From Streptomyces hundungensis (GTDB lineage: Bacteria; Actinomycetota; Actinomycetes; Streptomycetales; Streptomycetaceae): a stretch of DNA of 64,000 nt. The translations under genes were made by a program, and so were the position numbers. Below are positions 1-10,600 of this stretch, one piece after another. Positions within the stretch are counted from its first letter, which is position 1. Every line of letters starts with the position of its first letter. The notes beneath the pieces are model-generated. The model did not search any database. It was not told the origin of the DNA and was given only the letters and a program-made list of their open reading frames with translations. The stretch covers positions 2,604,001-2,668,000 of the forward strand of contig NZ_CP032698.1 of NCBI RefSeq assembly GCF_003627815.1, given 5' to 3'.

Positions 1-1053
<1,053 letters not shown>

Positions 1054-1212
1054 GAGTGCTGTCGCCCCTCACTTCGCTTAGCTGGTACTGGCCGGAGTCT
1101 GACGCTCCAGGCTAACGCGGGTGGGGGCGCCGGTCGTGCGCCTTCTTGGTGGCGCCCCGGGGCCCGCGACGGCTCACCGGGCGGCGGGCCCGAAGGCGGG
1201 CGCGCGGCGGGG

Positions 1213-1410
1213 TCAGACGGTGGCGGCGTCGACCGGGGCCGGCGCGGGGGCCTTCATCAGGATGGTGCGGCGCGGGTTGGCCGTCTGGGCGGGGAGTTCG
1301 ACGGTGTGCTCCGGCTGGGCCGCCCGCTGCAACTCCTCGGCGTCCGCGAGGTGCGCCAGGGTGGTGCGGCGCGGGTTGGCTATGTTGCGGATGATCATCG
1401 TCGTCTTCAT
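1213..1410 (-). CDS. Small peptide gene with duplicated ANPRRT motif
   Basis: I do not recognise a named family. The predicted 65-residue product starts MKTTMIIRNIANPRRTTL and contains the block ANPRRT-x-L twice, about residues 11-18 and 47-54, separated by an acidic, helix-prone middle. At the DNA level the two copies share the 18-base string GGTGCGGCGCGGGTTGGC. An in-frame ATG exists 20 codons upstream (1470); I prefer 1410 because the motif-bearing part begins there, but the ribosome-binding site (GCAGAG) is poor and the start is unsettled. There is no signal peptide or membrane segment. It lies between the hydrolase-gltX pair and the divergent conservon. It could be a regulatory or binding peptide; no function is claimed. 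Confidence 0.5.
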   Translation of the reverse strand: MKTTMIIRNIANPRRTTLAHLADAEELQRAAQPEHTVELPAQTANPRRTILMKAPAPAPVDAATV

Positions 1411-1991
1411 CTCTGCTACGAACCCTGTCGTTACGGGCACCGCTGAGGCGCCGGTTGTCGGTCTGGCCATCCCTGTAAAGCGTCAGGCTAAACATTCGAA
1501 TTCCCGGCAAAGGGTCGTAGAGACGACGATCAACATGTGAGTTTGCTCACGAATGAAGCCACAAAAGGGATATAAGGGTCTGTCAACTGACCGCCCCGGA
1601 ACGGACATTCCCGTACCGAACCCCTTATTCCTCTCCTGATCATCTCGACTGGGACACCCCCCGCCCGTAAGTGACTCGTAAGCATAAGTCCGTTTTCTCC
1701 GTGATCACTTTCTACGTCTTGTGACGCGATACTCACAATGTGTCACTCAGGTCACGGCCCGGTACGCGGGCCTTGTTGGAGATCCGGCACTGTGCTGGAA
1801 TTCCACGCACCGCCGCGGGTCACTGACCGGTGCGCAGGGGCGCAACGCAGCGCCGGGTGAGCGGCGGGAGGGGGAGCAGGACAAGCGCCGGTCACTCAGA
1901 CCACCCAGGGGGCGCGCAGTGCCCCCATGACGCCGACACCGTCCCATCCGCCTAGAGCGGGGGGACGCCTGGTCCAGAGGTTGCGACGCTA
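1411..1991. other. Intergenic region upstream of conservon 1
   Basis: About 580 bp, lower in GC than its surroundings, with no convincing gene. It holds the palindrome GTGATCAC (1701-1708), GTGA-N8-TCAC (1721-1736) and the 12-mer GTGCTGGAATTC (1792-1803), which recurs upstream of conservon 2. An AGAGG at 1976-1980 is the probable ribosome-binding site for the GTG start of cvnA1. The conservon promoter is expected here, but I cannot place a -35/-10 pair with confidence. Confidence 0.4.
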
Positions 1992-4900
1992 GTGCAGGGA
2001 CGTTTCAAGAGGGATGGCAGCGCTGCGGCGGAGCAGGAGCCGCAGGGCGGGACTGGCCCCAAGACGGCCAGTTCCTCGCCCCAGCACGCCCAGAACCCCC
2101 GGGGCACCGAGAACCCCTCCTCCGCTCCGGCCGGTGAGGCGAGCGGCCCGACGGCGCGCACCGGCGGGTCCACGGGCCCGTCCGGCGGCGACGCTTCCGG
2201 CGACCGCAAACCCATCGGGCCCGCCGACACGGGCTCCCGAATAGCACTGCGCAACTGGCGCATCTCGACCCGACTCGTCGCGCTGCTCGCGCTCCCCGTG
2301 GTCGCCGCGACCACCCTGGGCGGACTGCGCATCAACCAGTCGATGAACGACATGCAGCAGCTGGACCACATGCAGCTGCTCACCGACATGACCAAGCAGG
2401 CGACCGAGCTCGCCGCCGCGCTCCAGACCGAGCGCGACGACTCGGCGGGCCCGCTCTCCACCCAGACCTCCGACGCCCGCGTCCAGACCGACCGTTCCGC
2501 CACCGACCTGGTGCGCAAGACGTTCATCAACGCGACCCAGGACGTCAGCGGCACGGAGAACGACGACGCCCTGGAGTCGATCCGGCGCAACGTCACCAAC
2601 ATCGCGATCCAGCTCCAGGACCTGGAGAGCATCCGCAAGACCGCGTACAAGGAAGGCTCCACCAACTCCCAGACGGTCGAGTCCTACAGCCGTCTCATCC
2701 GCGGTCTGCTCAGCCTCTCCCAGGACATGGCCCAGGCCACCTCCAACCCGGAGATGATCAAGCGGACCCGTGCGCTCGCGGCCTTCTCCTCGGCCAAGGA
2801 GTACGCCTCGGTCCAGCGCGCGATCATCGCCGCCGCGCTGCCCGCCACCAAGGACAAGACGGGCAACCTCCTGGAGCCCGACCGCCTCTACGCCAAGGCG
2901 GCGCAGGACGGCGAGCGCCAGTCGCTCGCCTCGTTCCAGAACGTGTACGAGGCCAACGGCGGCAACGCCACCGAGCTGATGGCCCCGCTCGACAAGGGCA
3001 ACTCGGAGATCACGGCCGCCAACGCGTACTCGCAGCGCGTCCTGAAGAACACCGGCGGCATCAACCAGGAGCAGCACCGCTCGTACCTCGACTGGTACGA
3101 CCAGGACTCCAACAAGATCAACCAGATGAAGACCATCGAGCAGACCCTGCTCGGTGAGATGGAGCAGAAGGCGCGCGAGCTGCGCGACTCCTCGCAGCGC
3201 GACGCGATCCTCAACGGTGTGCTGATCCTCGTCGTGCTCGGCGTCTCGCTGGTCGGCGCGTTCGTCGTGGCCCGCTCCATGATCCGCTCGCTGCGCCGCC
3301 TCCAGGACACCGCGACGCGGGTCGCCCAGGATCGGCTGCCCGAGCTCGTCAAGCAGCTCTCGGAGTCGGACCCGCAGGACGTCGACACCTCCGTGGAGTC
3401 GGTCGGGGTGCACTCCCGGGACGAGATCGGCCAGGTGGCCGCGGCCTTCGACGACGTGCACCGCGAGGCCGTACGCCTCGCCGCCGAGCAGGCCCTCCTG
3501 CGGGGCAACGTCAACGCGATGTTCACCAACCTCTCGCGCCGCTCCCAGGGTCTGATTCAGCGTCAGCTCTCGCTCATCTCCGAGCTGGAGTCCCGCGAGG
3601 CCGACCCGGACCAGCTCTCCTCGCTCTTCAAGCTCGACCACCTCGCGACCCGTATGCGCCGTAACGGCGAAAACCTCCTCGTCCTCGCCGGTGAGGAACC
3701 GGGCCGACGCTGGACCCGCCCGGTCCCGCTTGTCGACGTGCTCCGCGCCGCCGCCTCCGAGGTGGAGCAGTACGAGCGCATCGAACTGGCCGCCGTGCCC
3801 GCGACCGAGGTCGCGGGACGCGTGGTCAACGACCTCGTGCACCTGCTCGCAGAGCTCCTTGAGAACGCCACCTCGTTCTCCTCGCCGCAGACCAAGGTCC
3901 GCGTCACCGGTCACGCGCTGCCCGACGGCCGCGTCCTGGTCGAGATCCACGACACCGGCATCGGCCTCTCCCCCGAGGACCTCGCCGCGATCAACGAGCG
4001 GCTCGCGTCGCCGCCCACCGTGGACGTCTCGGTCTCGCGCCGCATGGGTCTGTTCGTGGTCGGCCGCCTGTCCCTGCGACACGGCATCCGCATCCAGCTG
4101 CGCCCCTCGGACTCCGGTGGCACCACGGCGCTCGTCATGCTGCCCGTCGATGTCGCCCAGGGCGGCAAGAAGGTGCCCGGCAAGCCGGGTGCCGGCCAGC
4201 CGCAGGCCCCGGCGGGCCAGGGTGGCCGTCCCGGTCTCGCGGGCGGTCCGCCCTCGCGTGCCGGGCTCGCCGCGGGCCCGCTCGGCGGTGGCCCCGGCAA
4301 CCCCGGCGGCCGGCTCGGCGCGGGCGCCCCGCGCGGCCAGGTCGCCGGCGGCCAGGGTCCGCGCGCCGCGCTGCCGCCCCGGGGCACCGGCCCCCAGCAG
4401 GGTCAGCCCCCGCAGCAGGGTCAGCAGAACGCGTTCGGCAGCGCCCCGGCGGCCCCCCGTCGCGGCGACCGTCCGATCACCCCGCCGCCCGGCGCCCCGC
4501 GCGCCGAGCTGCCCGGCGGCAACCCGCTGACGCAGCAGCCGGCCCGGCCGCAGGCCGCGAGCTGGGGCGCCGACCCCTCGGCGCTGGACGCGCCGCGCGG
4601 TCACGAGGAGCCCGAGCAGCACACCGGCCAGTACCCGCGCCCCGCGCTCGGCGAGCGCCAGGGCCCGGGCGCCACCGCCGAGTTCGAGCGCCCGGACTTC
4701 GACGGCCCCCCGCCGGGTTCCCAGCAGGACCAGACCTCGGGCACCGGCCAGTTCGTACGCCCCGACGTGTTCGGCACGCCGGCCGCGCAGGACCCCGCGG
4801 CGACCGGCCAGTTCGAGGGCCCGGGCAGCTACAACGGGTACGGCGACCAGTCCGCCACCACCGGCCAGTACGGGCGTCCCGACCAGGACCCGTCCGCCAC

Positions 4901-5699
4901 CGGCCAGTACGGGCGCCACGGCTCCGACGACCGGCAGAACCCGGCGGCGACCTCCGAGTTCGCCCGCCCGGACTTCAACGCGCCGCAGCCCCCCGCGCCG
5001 CAGCCGGTGCAGCCGCAGCAGTACCAGCAGCAGGCGCCCCAGCAGGGCCGGCCGCAGGGCCAGGACTTCGGTCAGGGTGCCCCGCGCCGGCGTCCGGAGG
5101 GCAACGACTTCGGCGCCCCGCGCCAGCCGGCCGCGAGCCTGCCCGCCCAGCCGCAGCACGAGTCGCTGCCGCCGGCCGGTGCCGGTGACGGCCGCACCCC
5201 GCTGTACGACACGCTGGAGACCAACTGGTTCCAGCAGCAGGGTCAGCAGGGCGGCCAGCAGCAGCCCGCCCAGACGCCCCCGGCGCCGCGCAGGTCCGCA
5301 CCCGACGGCGGCCGGGGCAGCGCCCCGCAGCAGCCGGCTCCCGAGCGCCTGCCGGTCCGTGAGGGCGGCGGCGCCCAGGGCACGGCCGCCTCCAACGGCG
5401 CCGGAAACTGGCGCAGTTCGCCCAACGACGATCTGGTCCGCCAGGCCGAGCGGGCCCGCAAGCCCGCCGCCGGTGGCGTGACCACGTCCGGTCTTCCCAA
5501 GCGGGTCCCGCGCGCCAACCTGGTGCCGGGCACCGCACAGCAGCAGAACCACCAGGCAGGACCCCAGGTCTCCCGGGCGCCCGACGACGTGCGCGGCCGG
5601 CTGACCAATCTCCGCCGGGGCATCCAGCAGGGCCGGCAGGCCAACAACGGCTCGACCGGCAGCTTCCACGTGGACCCCACTCACCAGCAGGAGCGTTAG
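1992..5699 (+). CDS. cvnA1: Conservon sensor CvnA, nitrate/sulfonate-sensing histidine-kinase-like protein
   Basis: 1235-residue membrane sensor heading conservon 1. A disordered N-terminus is followed by TM1 near residues 94-114, an extracytoplasmic NIT-type sensing region to about 405, TM2 near 406-428 and HAMP. Next comes a helical region with LDHLATRMRRNGENLLVLAG, then a HATPase domain with N-box VHLLAELLENA (about 616-626) and G1 box DTGIGLS (about 654-660). A very long Pro/Gly/Gln-rich tail contains repeated TGQ[YF]xRP units around residues 880-990. The last 100 residues (GLPKRVPRANLV, GRLTNLRRGIQQGR) are conserved in CvnA2. CvnA proteins are thought to act with CvnB-D in a membrane complex resembling eukaryotic GPCR/GTPase signalling. 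The GTG start has AGAGG 11 bp upstream. It abuts cvnB1. Numbering as conservon 1 follows remembered S. coelicolor order. Confidence 0.92.
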   Translation: MQGRFKRDGSAAAEQEPQGGTGPKTASSSPQHAQNPRGTENPSSAPAGEASGPTARTGGSTGPSGGDASGDRKPIGPADTGSRIALRNWRISTRLVALLALPVVAATTLGGLRINQSMNDMQQLDHMQLLTDMTKQATELAAALQTERDDSAGPLSTQTSDARVQTDRSATDLVRKTFINATQDVSGTENDDALESIRRNVTNIAIQLQDLESIRKTAYKEGSTNSQTVESYSRLIRGLLSLSQDMAQATSNPEMIKRTRALAAFSSAKEYASVQRAIIAAALPATKDKTGNLLEPDRLYAKAAQDGERQSLASFQNVYEANGGNATELMAPLDKGNSEITAANAYSQRVLKNTGGINQEQHRSYLDWYDQDSNKINQMKTIEQTLLGEMEQKARELRDSSQRDAILNGVLILVVLGVSLVGAFVVARSMIRSLRRLQDTATRVAQDRLPELVKQLSESDPQDVDTSVESVGVHSRDEIGQVAAAFDDVHREAVRLAAEQALLRGNVNAMFTNLSRRSQGLIQRQLSLISELESREADPDQLSSLFKLDHLATRMRRNGENLLVLAGEEPGRRWTRPVPLVDVLRAAASEVEQYERIELAAVPATEVAGRVVNDLVHLLAELLENATSFSSPQTKVRVTGHALPDGRVLVEIHDTGIGLSPEDLAAINERLASPPTVDVSVSRRMGLFVVGRLSLRHGIRIQLRPSDSGGTTALVMLPVDVAQGGKKVPGKPGAGQPQAPAGQGGRPGLAGGPPSRAGLAAGPLGGGPGNPGGRLGAGAPRGQVAGGQGPRAALPPRGTGPQQGQPPQQGQQNAFGSAPAAPRRGDRPITPPPGAPRAELPGGNPLTQQPARPQAASWGADPSALDAPRGHEEPEQHTGQYPRPALGERQGPGATAEFERPDFDGPPPGSQQDQTSGTGQFVRPDVFGTPAAQDPAATGQFEGPGSYNGYGDQSATTGQYGRPDQDPSATGQYGRHGSDDRQNPAATSEFARPDFNAPQPPAPQPVQPQQYQQQAPQQGRPQGQDFGQGAPRRRPEGNDFGAPRQPAASLPAQPQHESLPPAGAGDGRTPLYDTLETNWFQQQGQQGGQQQPAQTPPAPRRSAPDGGRGSAPQQPAPERLPVREGGGAQGTAASNGAGNWRSSPNDDLVRQAERARKPAAGGVTTSGLPKRVPRANLVPGTAQQQNHQAGPQVSRAPDDVRGRLTNLRRGIQQGRQANNGSTGSFHVDPTHQQER

Positions 5700-6122
5700 T
5701 TGAGTCCGATGAGCCAGGCGGCACAGAACCTGAACTGGTTGATCACCAACTTTGTGGACAACACCCCAGGGGTGTCCCACACAGTGGTGGTCTCCGCCGA
5801 CGGCCTGCTCCTCGCCATGTCCGAAGGCTTCCCGCGCGACCGCGCCGACCAGCTGGCCGCCGTGGCGTCCGGTCTGACCTCGCTGACCGCCGGGGCCTCC
5901 CGGATCTTCGAGGGTGGCAGCGTCGCCCAGACCGTGGTGGAGATGGAGCGAGGCTTCCTCTTCCTGATGTCCGTGTCCGACGGTTCCTCCCTGGCCGTAC
6001 TCGCGCACCCGGAGTGCGACATCGGCCTGGTGGGCTACGAGATGGCTCTCCTGGTCGACCGCGCCGGCAGCGTCCTCACGCCGGACCTGCGCGCCGAGCT
6101 CCAGGGCAGCCTGCTCCACTGA
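5700..6122 (+). CDS. cvnB1: Roadblock/LC7 domain protein CvnB
   Basis: 140-residue Roadblock/LC7-fold protein, the second component of conservon 1; this fold typically regulates partner Ras-like GTPases such as CvnD. Recognisable stretches are NLNWLITNFVDNTPGVSHTVVVSADG, GGSVAQTVVEMERGFLFLMSVSDGS and the C-terminal LVDRAGSVLTPDLR. I take the TTG at 5700 as the start because AGGAG at 5688-5692 lies at good distance (7 bp) and the second conservon has GTG at exactly the same place; the ATG three codons later is too far from that site. The gene begins directly after the cvnA1 stop, implying coupling. The product is nearly identical to CvnB2. Confidence 0.92.
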   Translation: MSPMSQAAQNLNWLITNFVDNTPGVSHTVVVSADGLLLAMSEGFPRDRADQLAAVASGLTSLTAGASRIFEGGSVAQTVVEMERGFLFLMSVSDGSSLAVLAHPECDIGLVGYEMALLVDRAGSVLTPDLRAELQGSLLH

Positions 6123-6130
6123 TCGCAAAC

Positions 6131-6161
6131 CCCCCGGCCGAGCCGCTCGCGAGGCCGGGGG
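6131..6161 (+). terminator. GC-rich hairpin between cvnB1 and cvnC1
   Basis: Perfect 9-bp stem CCCCCGGCC / GGCCGGGGG with a 13-base loop in the 178-bp gap between cvnB1 and cvnC1. There is no U-tract, so it may attenuate, protect mRNA ends or only pause. Conservon 2 has a different hairpin at the equivalent place. Confidence 0.5.
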
Positions 6162-6300
6162 TCGGGAGCCGTCGGCGCCGCCCCCTCCGGCGCGGACCGC
6201 TCCCGCACGATGCAGATATCCGTCCCGGCCGCACCACTCCCCCCCACCGGCCCTGCCCGACGGCTTGCAGATGCCTTGCTGTCCCCGCCCGGAGGAACCA

Positions 6301-6708
6301 ATGACCCCGCCACCCGCCTCACACGACTCGTACGGCGCGCTGCACGACGCGGCGTACGACGGTGAAGGCGACCAGCCGCTGGTCCGTCCGTACGCCATGA
6401 CCGGTGGCCGGACCAGGCCGCGCTACCAGCTCGCCATCGAGGCGCTGGTCAGCACCACAGCAGACCCGGCGCACCTTGCCACGCTTCTTCCCGAGCACCA
6501 GCGGATCTGCCACCTCTGCCGTGAGGTCAAGTCGGTGGCGGAGGTCTCCGCGCTGCTCCAGATGCCGCTCGGTGTCGCCCGGATCCTCGTAGCCGACCTG
6601 GCCGAGGCCGGCATGGTGGCCATCCACCAGCCGGGCAATGGAGAGACCGGCGGCACGCCGGACGTAACGCTGCTCGAGAGGGTGCTCAGTGGACTTCGCA
6701 AGCTCTAG
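6301..6708 (+). CDS. cvnC1: DUF742 protein CvnC
   Basis: 135-residue DUF742 protein, the third conservon component, with an expected winged-helix-like fold of unknown biochemical role. Diagnostic stretches are LVRPYAMTGGRTRPRYQLAIEALV, HQRICHLCREVKSVAEVSALL and LGVARILVADLAEAGMVAIHQP, ending DVTLLERVLSGLRKL. The start is ATG 6301 with a strong GGAGGA at 6291-6296; the longer reading from 6265 lacks a site. The last 20 bp overlap the start of cvnD1, so C and D are coupled. The N-terminal 20 residues are divergent from the longer, Gln/Pro-rich N-terminus of CvnC2. Confidence 0.92.
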   Translation: MTPPPASHDSYGALHDAAYDGEGDQPLVRPYAMTGGRTRPRYQLAIEALVSTTADPAHLATLLPEHQRICHLCREVKSVAEVSALLQMPLGVARILVADLAEAGMVAIHQPGNGETGGTPDVTLLERVLSGLRKL

Positions 6709-7270
6709 CGGCGGTGCCGCCCGTTCCACCACGTCGGCGAAGATCGTGGTGGCGGGCGGCTTCGGCGTGGGCAAGACCACGTTCGTCGGCGCGGTCTCGG
6801 AGATCAACCCCCTGCGCACCGAAGCCGTGATGACGTCCGCGAGCGCGGGCATCGACGACCTGACCCACACCGGGGACAAGACGACCACCACGGTCGCCAT
6901 GGACTTCGGCCGCATCACCCTCGACCAGGACCTCATCCTCTACCTGTTCGGCACCCCCGGACAGGACCGCTTCTGGTTCATGTGGGACGACCTCGTCCGC
7001 GGCGCCATCGGCGCCGTCGTCCTCGTCGACACCCGCCGCCTCGCCGACTGCTTCCCCGCCGTCGACTACTTCGAAAACTCAGGACTCCCCTTCGTCATCG
7101 CCCTCAACGGCTTCGACGGACACCAGCCCTACACACCCGACGAAGTACGCGAAGCACTCCAGATCGGGCCCGACACCCCCATCATCGTCACCGACGCACG
7201 CCACCGCGCCGACGCCAAAAGCGCCCTCATCACCCTCGTCGAACACGCCCTCATGGCCCGCCTCAAGTAG
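6689..7270 (+). CDS. cvnD1: Conservon Ras-like GTPase CvnD
   Basis: 193-residue small GTPase of the MglA/Rab-like bacterial group, the output of conservon 1. The P-loop GGFGVGKTT is at residues 23-31, the Walker-B-like GTPGQDR at 88-94 and a degenerate NKxD box NGFD at 140-143 with Gly replacing Lys. The switch I region is Thr-rich (TTTTVAMDFG, about 65-74). The GTG start at 6689 overlaps cvnC1 by 20 bp. The gene is identical to cvnD2 from 6679 through 7264 as far as I can align by eye; only the last codons differ (ARLK versus ARLR). Its 3' half uses many A-ending codons (GAA, GGA, GCA), unlike its neighbours. A strong terminator follows. Confidence 0.95.
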   Translation: MDFASSSGGAARSTTSAKIVVAGGFGVGKTTFVGAVSEINPLRTEAVMTSASAGIDDLTHTGDKTTTTVAMDFGRITLDQDLILYLFGTPGQDRFWFMWDDLVRGAIGAVVLVDTRRLADCFPAVDYFENSGLPFVIALNGFDGHQPYTPDEVREALQIGPDTPIIVTDARHRADAKSALITLVEHALMARLK

Positions 7271-7304
7271 GCGGTGCCCTACGGCAGTTGTCGTAGGAGA
7301 AACG

Positions 7305-7338
7305 GGGGCGGACTGTGTCCTTTGACACGATCCGCCCC
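7305..7338 (+). terminator. Terminator between conservons 1 and 2
   Basis: GGGGCGGA (7305-7312) pairs with TCCGCCCC (7331-7338), and inside it GTGTC pairs with GACAC across a CTTT loop. It lies 35 bp after the cvnD1 stop. The arrangement separates the two conservons into distinct transcription units. Confidence 0.7.
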
Positions 7339-7626
7339 TGCGTTCATAACGTTTCGACAGAGAATTATCGTGTCACCGCAACCCGCCGCGTTCATCCGGT
7401 GCCACTGCGCTCACATCGGCCCCGTCATTTGGCGGGGCTCGCTCTTTATGCCCGTTTTATCTGAGGTCTTGGCCACTCGGAACCGCAGATTCCAGACGTT
7501 TGGATGGGGGCCGTCCCACGTGCTGGAATTCGGCGAACTCCCGAGTAGTACGGCCCCGAGAAGTACGGCTCTGAAACACACAGCGGCACGCCCCACGGGT
7601 GCCGGCTCCGAGAGGTTGTTGGTCGA
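7339..7626. promoter_or_regulatory. Upstream region of conservon 2
   Basis: 288 bp without a gene. It contains GTGCTGGAATTC at 7520-7531, identical to the 12-mer at 1792-1803 before conservon 1, and GAGAGG at 7610-7615 as the likely ribosome-binding site of cvnA2. No clear -35/-10 pair was identified. Confidence 0.4.
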
Positions 7627-10600
7627 GTGAAGCGAAGCAGGACGAGCTCCGCGACGCAGCAGGCGCGGGGCAACTTCACCCCGCCCGAGCGCACGGTGGT
7701 GCCACCACCGGCGCGCCAGACCTCTGCCCAGGACTCCGCCGCCAAGGACGCCCCGGGCAGCAGCAGCCGTTTCTCGCCGCGCAACTGGCGAGTGGCCACC
7801 CGGCTGAACGCGATCCTGCTCATCCCCGTCCTCGTCGGCCTCGTCATGGGCGGCTTCGAGGTGAACGGGTCCATAGCCACCTGGCGCGACGCCCGTAACG
7901 CCGAGAAGGTCGCGAACATCGTGCGCGCCGCCTCCGACTACGGCCAGGCGCTCCTCAACGAGCGTGACCTCACCGCCGAGCCCCTCTTGCAGAACAAGCG
8001 GGACAGCGACGTGGTCAGCAAGGCGTACGCCACCTCGGACGCGGCCCGCGCCAAGTTCGACGAGGCCGTCCAGGGCATGCCGGACACCCCGAGCCTCAAG
8101 CGCCGTCTGGCCAAGGTCCGCGAGGCCGAGAAGACCCTCGAGGACCTGCGCAAGACCGCGTACGCCAAGGGCGTCGAGGCCAAGAACCCGGTCCTCACCG
8201 AAGAGGGCTACACGGCGATCCCGCACTACCTGAGCACGTTCTCCAACGAGCTCGGCCTGGGCACCGGCAACATCACCAGCTACGGCCGCATGGTGTACGC
8301 GGTCGACCTCGCCAAGTCCGCGGAGTCGCTCCAGCGTTCCATCGGCCTGCACCTGTTGCTGCGGCCCAGCGACGACGCCAAGACCTTCCAGATGCAGGTC
8401 AAGGCGTTCAACTCGTACAACTACCTGGAGTTCATCGCCCTCGGCGAGTTCGACGCCGGTGGTACGGACGCCGACAGCCAGCACCTCAAGGACGTCATGA
8501 CGACCCGGGCGGCCAAGGTCGCCCAGGAGTTCCCCGGGGCCAAGCAGCAGGCCGACAACGGCCCGCACATCGGCGCCGCCCCGGCCGCCGACGGTTCGAT
8601 CTACAACGGGATGGCCGCCGCGATCGGCGAGGGCCGGACCGTCAAGCAGCTCAAGGCCGAGGGCATCACCCCCGAGGCCTGGATGGCCGCGTCCACCTCC
8701 AAGTTCGACGGCTACAGCGAGATCGAGGACGACCTCGTCGGCAAGGCCGTGACCGAGGCCGGCCAGATCGCCGACGACGCCAAGTCCACCGCGTACATCA
8801 ACGGCGCGATCGTCGTGGTCTCGCTGCTCGCCGCCTTCATCCTGGCCGGCATGGTGGCCCGCCAGATGAGCCGCTCGATGCGCCGGCTGCGCAACGCCGC
8901 CTTCGACGTGGCCGAGCAGCGCCTGCCGATGCTCGTCGACCAGCTCTCGCGCACCGAACCGGGCCGGGTCGACACCCGGGTCGAGGCGATCCCGATCGAC
9001 TCCACGGACGAGATCGGCGAGGTCGCCCGCGCCTTCGACCAGGTGCACCGCGAGGCCGTCCGGCTCGCCGCCGAGCAGGCCCTGCTGCGGGGCAACGTCA
9101 ACGCGATCTTCACCAACCTCTCGCGTCGCAACCAGTCCCTGATCGAGGGCCAGTTGACCCTCATCACCGACCTGGAGAACAACGAGGCCGACCCGGACCA
9201 GCTGGAGAGCCTGTTCAAGCTGGACCACCTGGCGACCCGTATGCGCCGCAACGGCGAGAACCTCCTGGTCCTCGCGGGCGAGGAGCCGGGCCGCCGCTGG
9301 GACCAGCCGGTCCCGCTGGTCGACGTGTTGCGCGCGGCCTCCTCCGAGGTGGAGTCCTACGAGCGCATCGAGCTGTCCGGCGTGCCGGAGGCCGAGATCC
9401 ACGGCCGGGCCGTGACCGACCTCGTGCACCTGCTCGCCGAGCTCCTGGAGAACGCCACCACGTTCTCCTCGCCGCAGACCAAGGTCCGCGTCACCGCGAC
9501 CCGTCTTCCCGACGGCCGTGTGATGGTCGAGATCCACGACAAGGGCATCGGCCTGACCGCCGAGGACTTCGCGGACATCAACCACCGCCTGGCCAACCCG
9601 CCGACCGTGGACGCCGCCGTCTCGCAGCGCATGGGCCTGTTCGTGGTCGGCCGCCTCGCCGACCGGCACGGCATCCGCGTCCAGCTCCGTCCCTCGGGCG
9701 AGCAGGCCGGCACCACGTCCCTGGTCATGCTCCCGGACCCGATCACCCATGGTGGCGGTGGCGAGAGCGCCTCGATGGGCGACGACTTCACGGTCTCCTC
9801 GATCATCCCCGAGCAGCACCAGCAGCAGCCGTACGAGGCGGCCCCGGCCCCGATGCGCACCGCGGCCGAGCTCGGCTTCGACGACTCGCGGTACGAGACC
9901 GGCGAGCAGGCCGATCCGCACGAACTCGACCCGGTGAACCGGTCGTTGATGCGTGAGGAGCGCCGCGCGGCCCTGGAGGCCCAGGCACAGGGCGGCGAAC
10001 GCCCCCTGTTCCGCGACGAGGTCGAGCCGCAGCAGCACCAGGCGTACGACGGCTCGTACGACAACCAGCAGCAGTACCTCGGGCAGGACCAGTCCTACGA
10101 GGGCTCCTACGAGCCCCAGCGGACCGACGGCTACGACGGCTCGTACCAGAACCAGCCGTACGCCCCCGAGCACACCGGTGGCTACGCCCAGGACTCCTAC
10201 GCGCCCCAGGACGGTTACCGCGAGTCGGCCTATCCGGAAGGCTCCTACGCGGAGCCCACGGCCGACCAGGGACCCTTTGAGGCCCCGTACTCTCCCCAGG
10301 CGCCGCAGGACGACTGGCCGCGCGACAACACCTACCAGGAGCCCTACGCGGCCCCCTTCCAGCCGGAAGCGGAATCCGCCGAGGAGCCCCGGGGCGTTCC
10401 CGGGGGCGCCGCGGACCGCGTAGGCTTCGACCGTCCGGGCGCCACCCCGGCCCCCGCACACGAGTTGACCGACGCCGGTCTGCCGCGGCGCGGCGGCCCC
10501 CAGGGCTGGACGGCCGAGTCCGAGCAGGAGCAGGAGCGGCCCGAGACGTCGGACGGACCGGCAGGCGACTGGCGCTCGACCAACGACGAGCGCTGGACGC

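Noticed and set aside
1530..1736. 68-residue minus-strand frame upstream of conservon 1
   Set aside because: No ribosome-binding site, no recognisable motif, and it covers the expected promoter region.
1989..6398. 1469-codon open frame on the minus strand opposite cvnA1-cvnB1
   Set aside because: Composition is Arg/Gly/Val-rich antisense of a high-GC gene, with no domain; cvnA1 and cvnB1 on the plus strand are clear. A similar shadow opposite cvnA2 (7411-10920) was rejected for the same reason.
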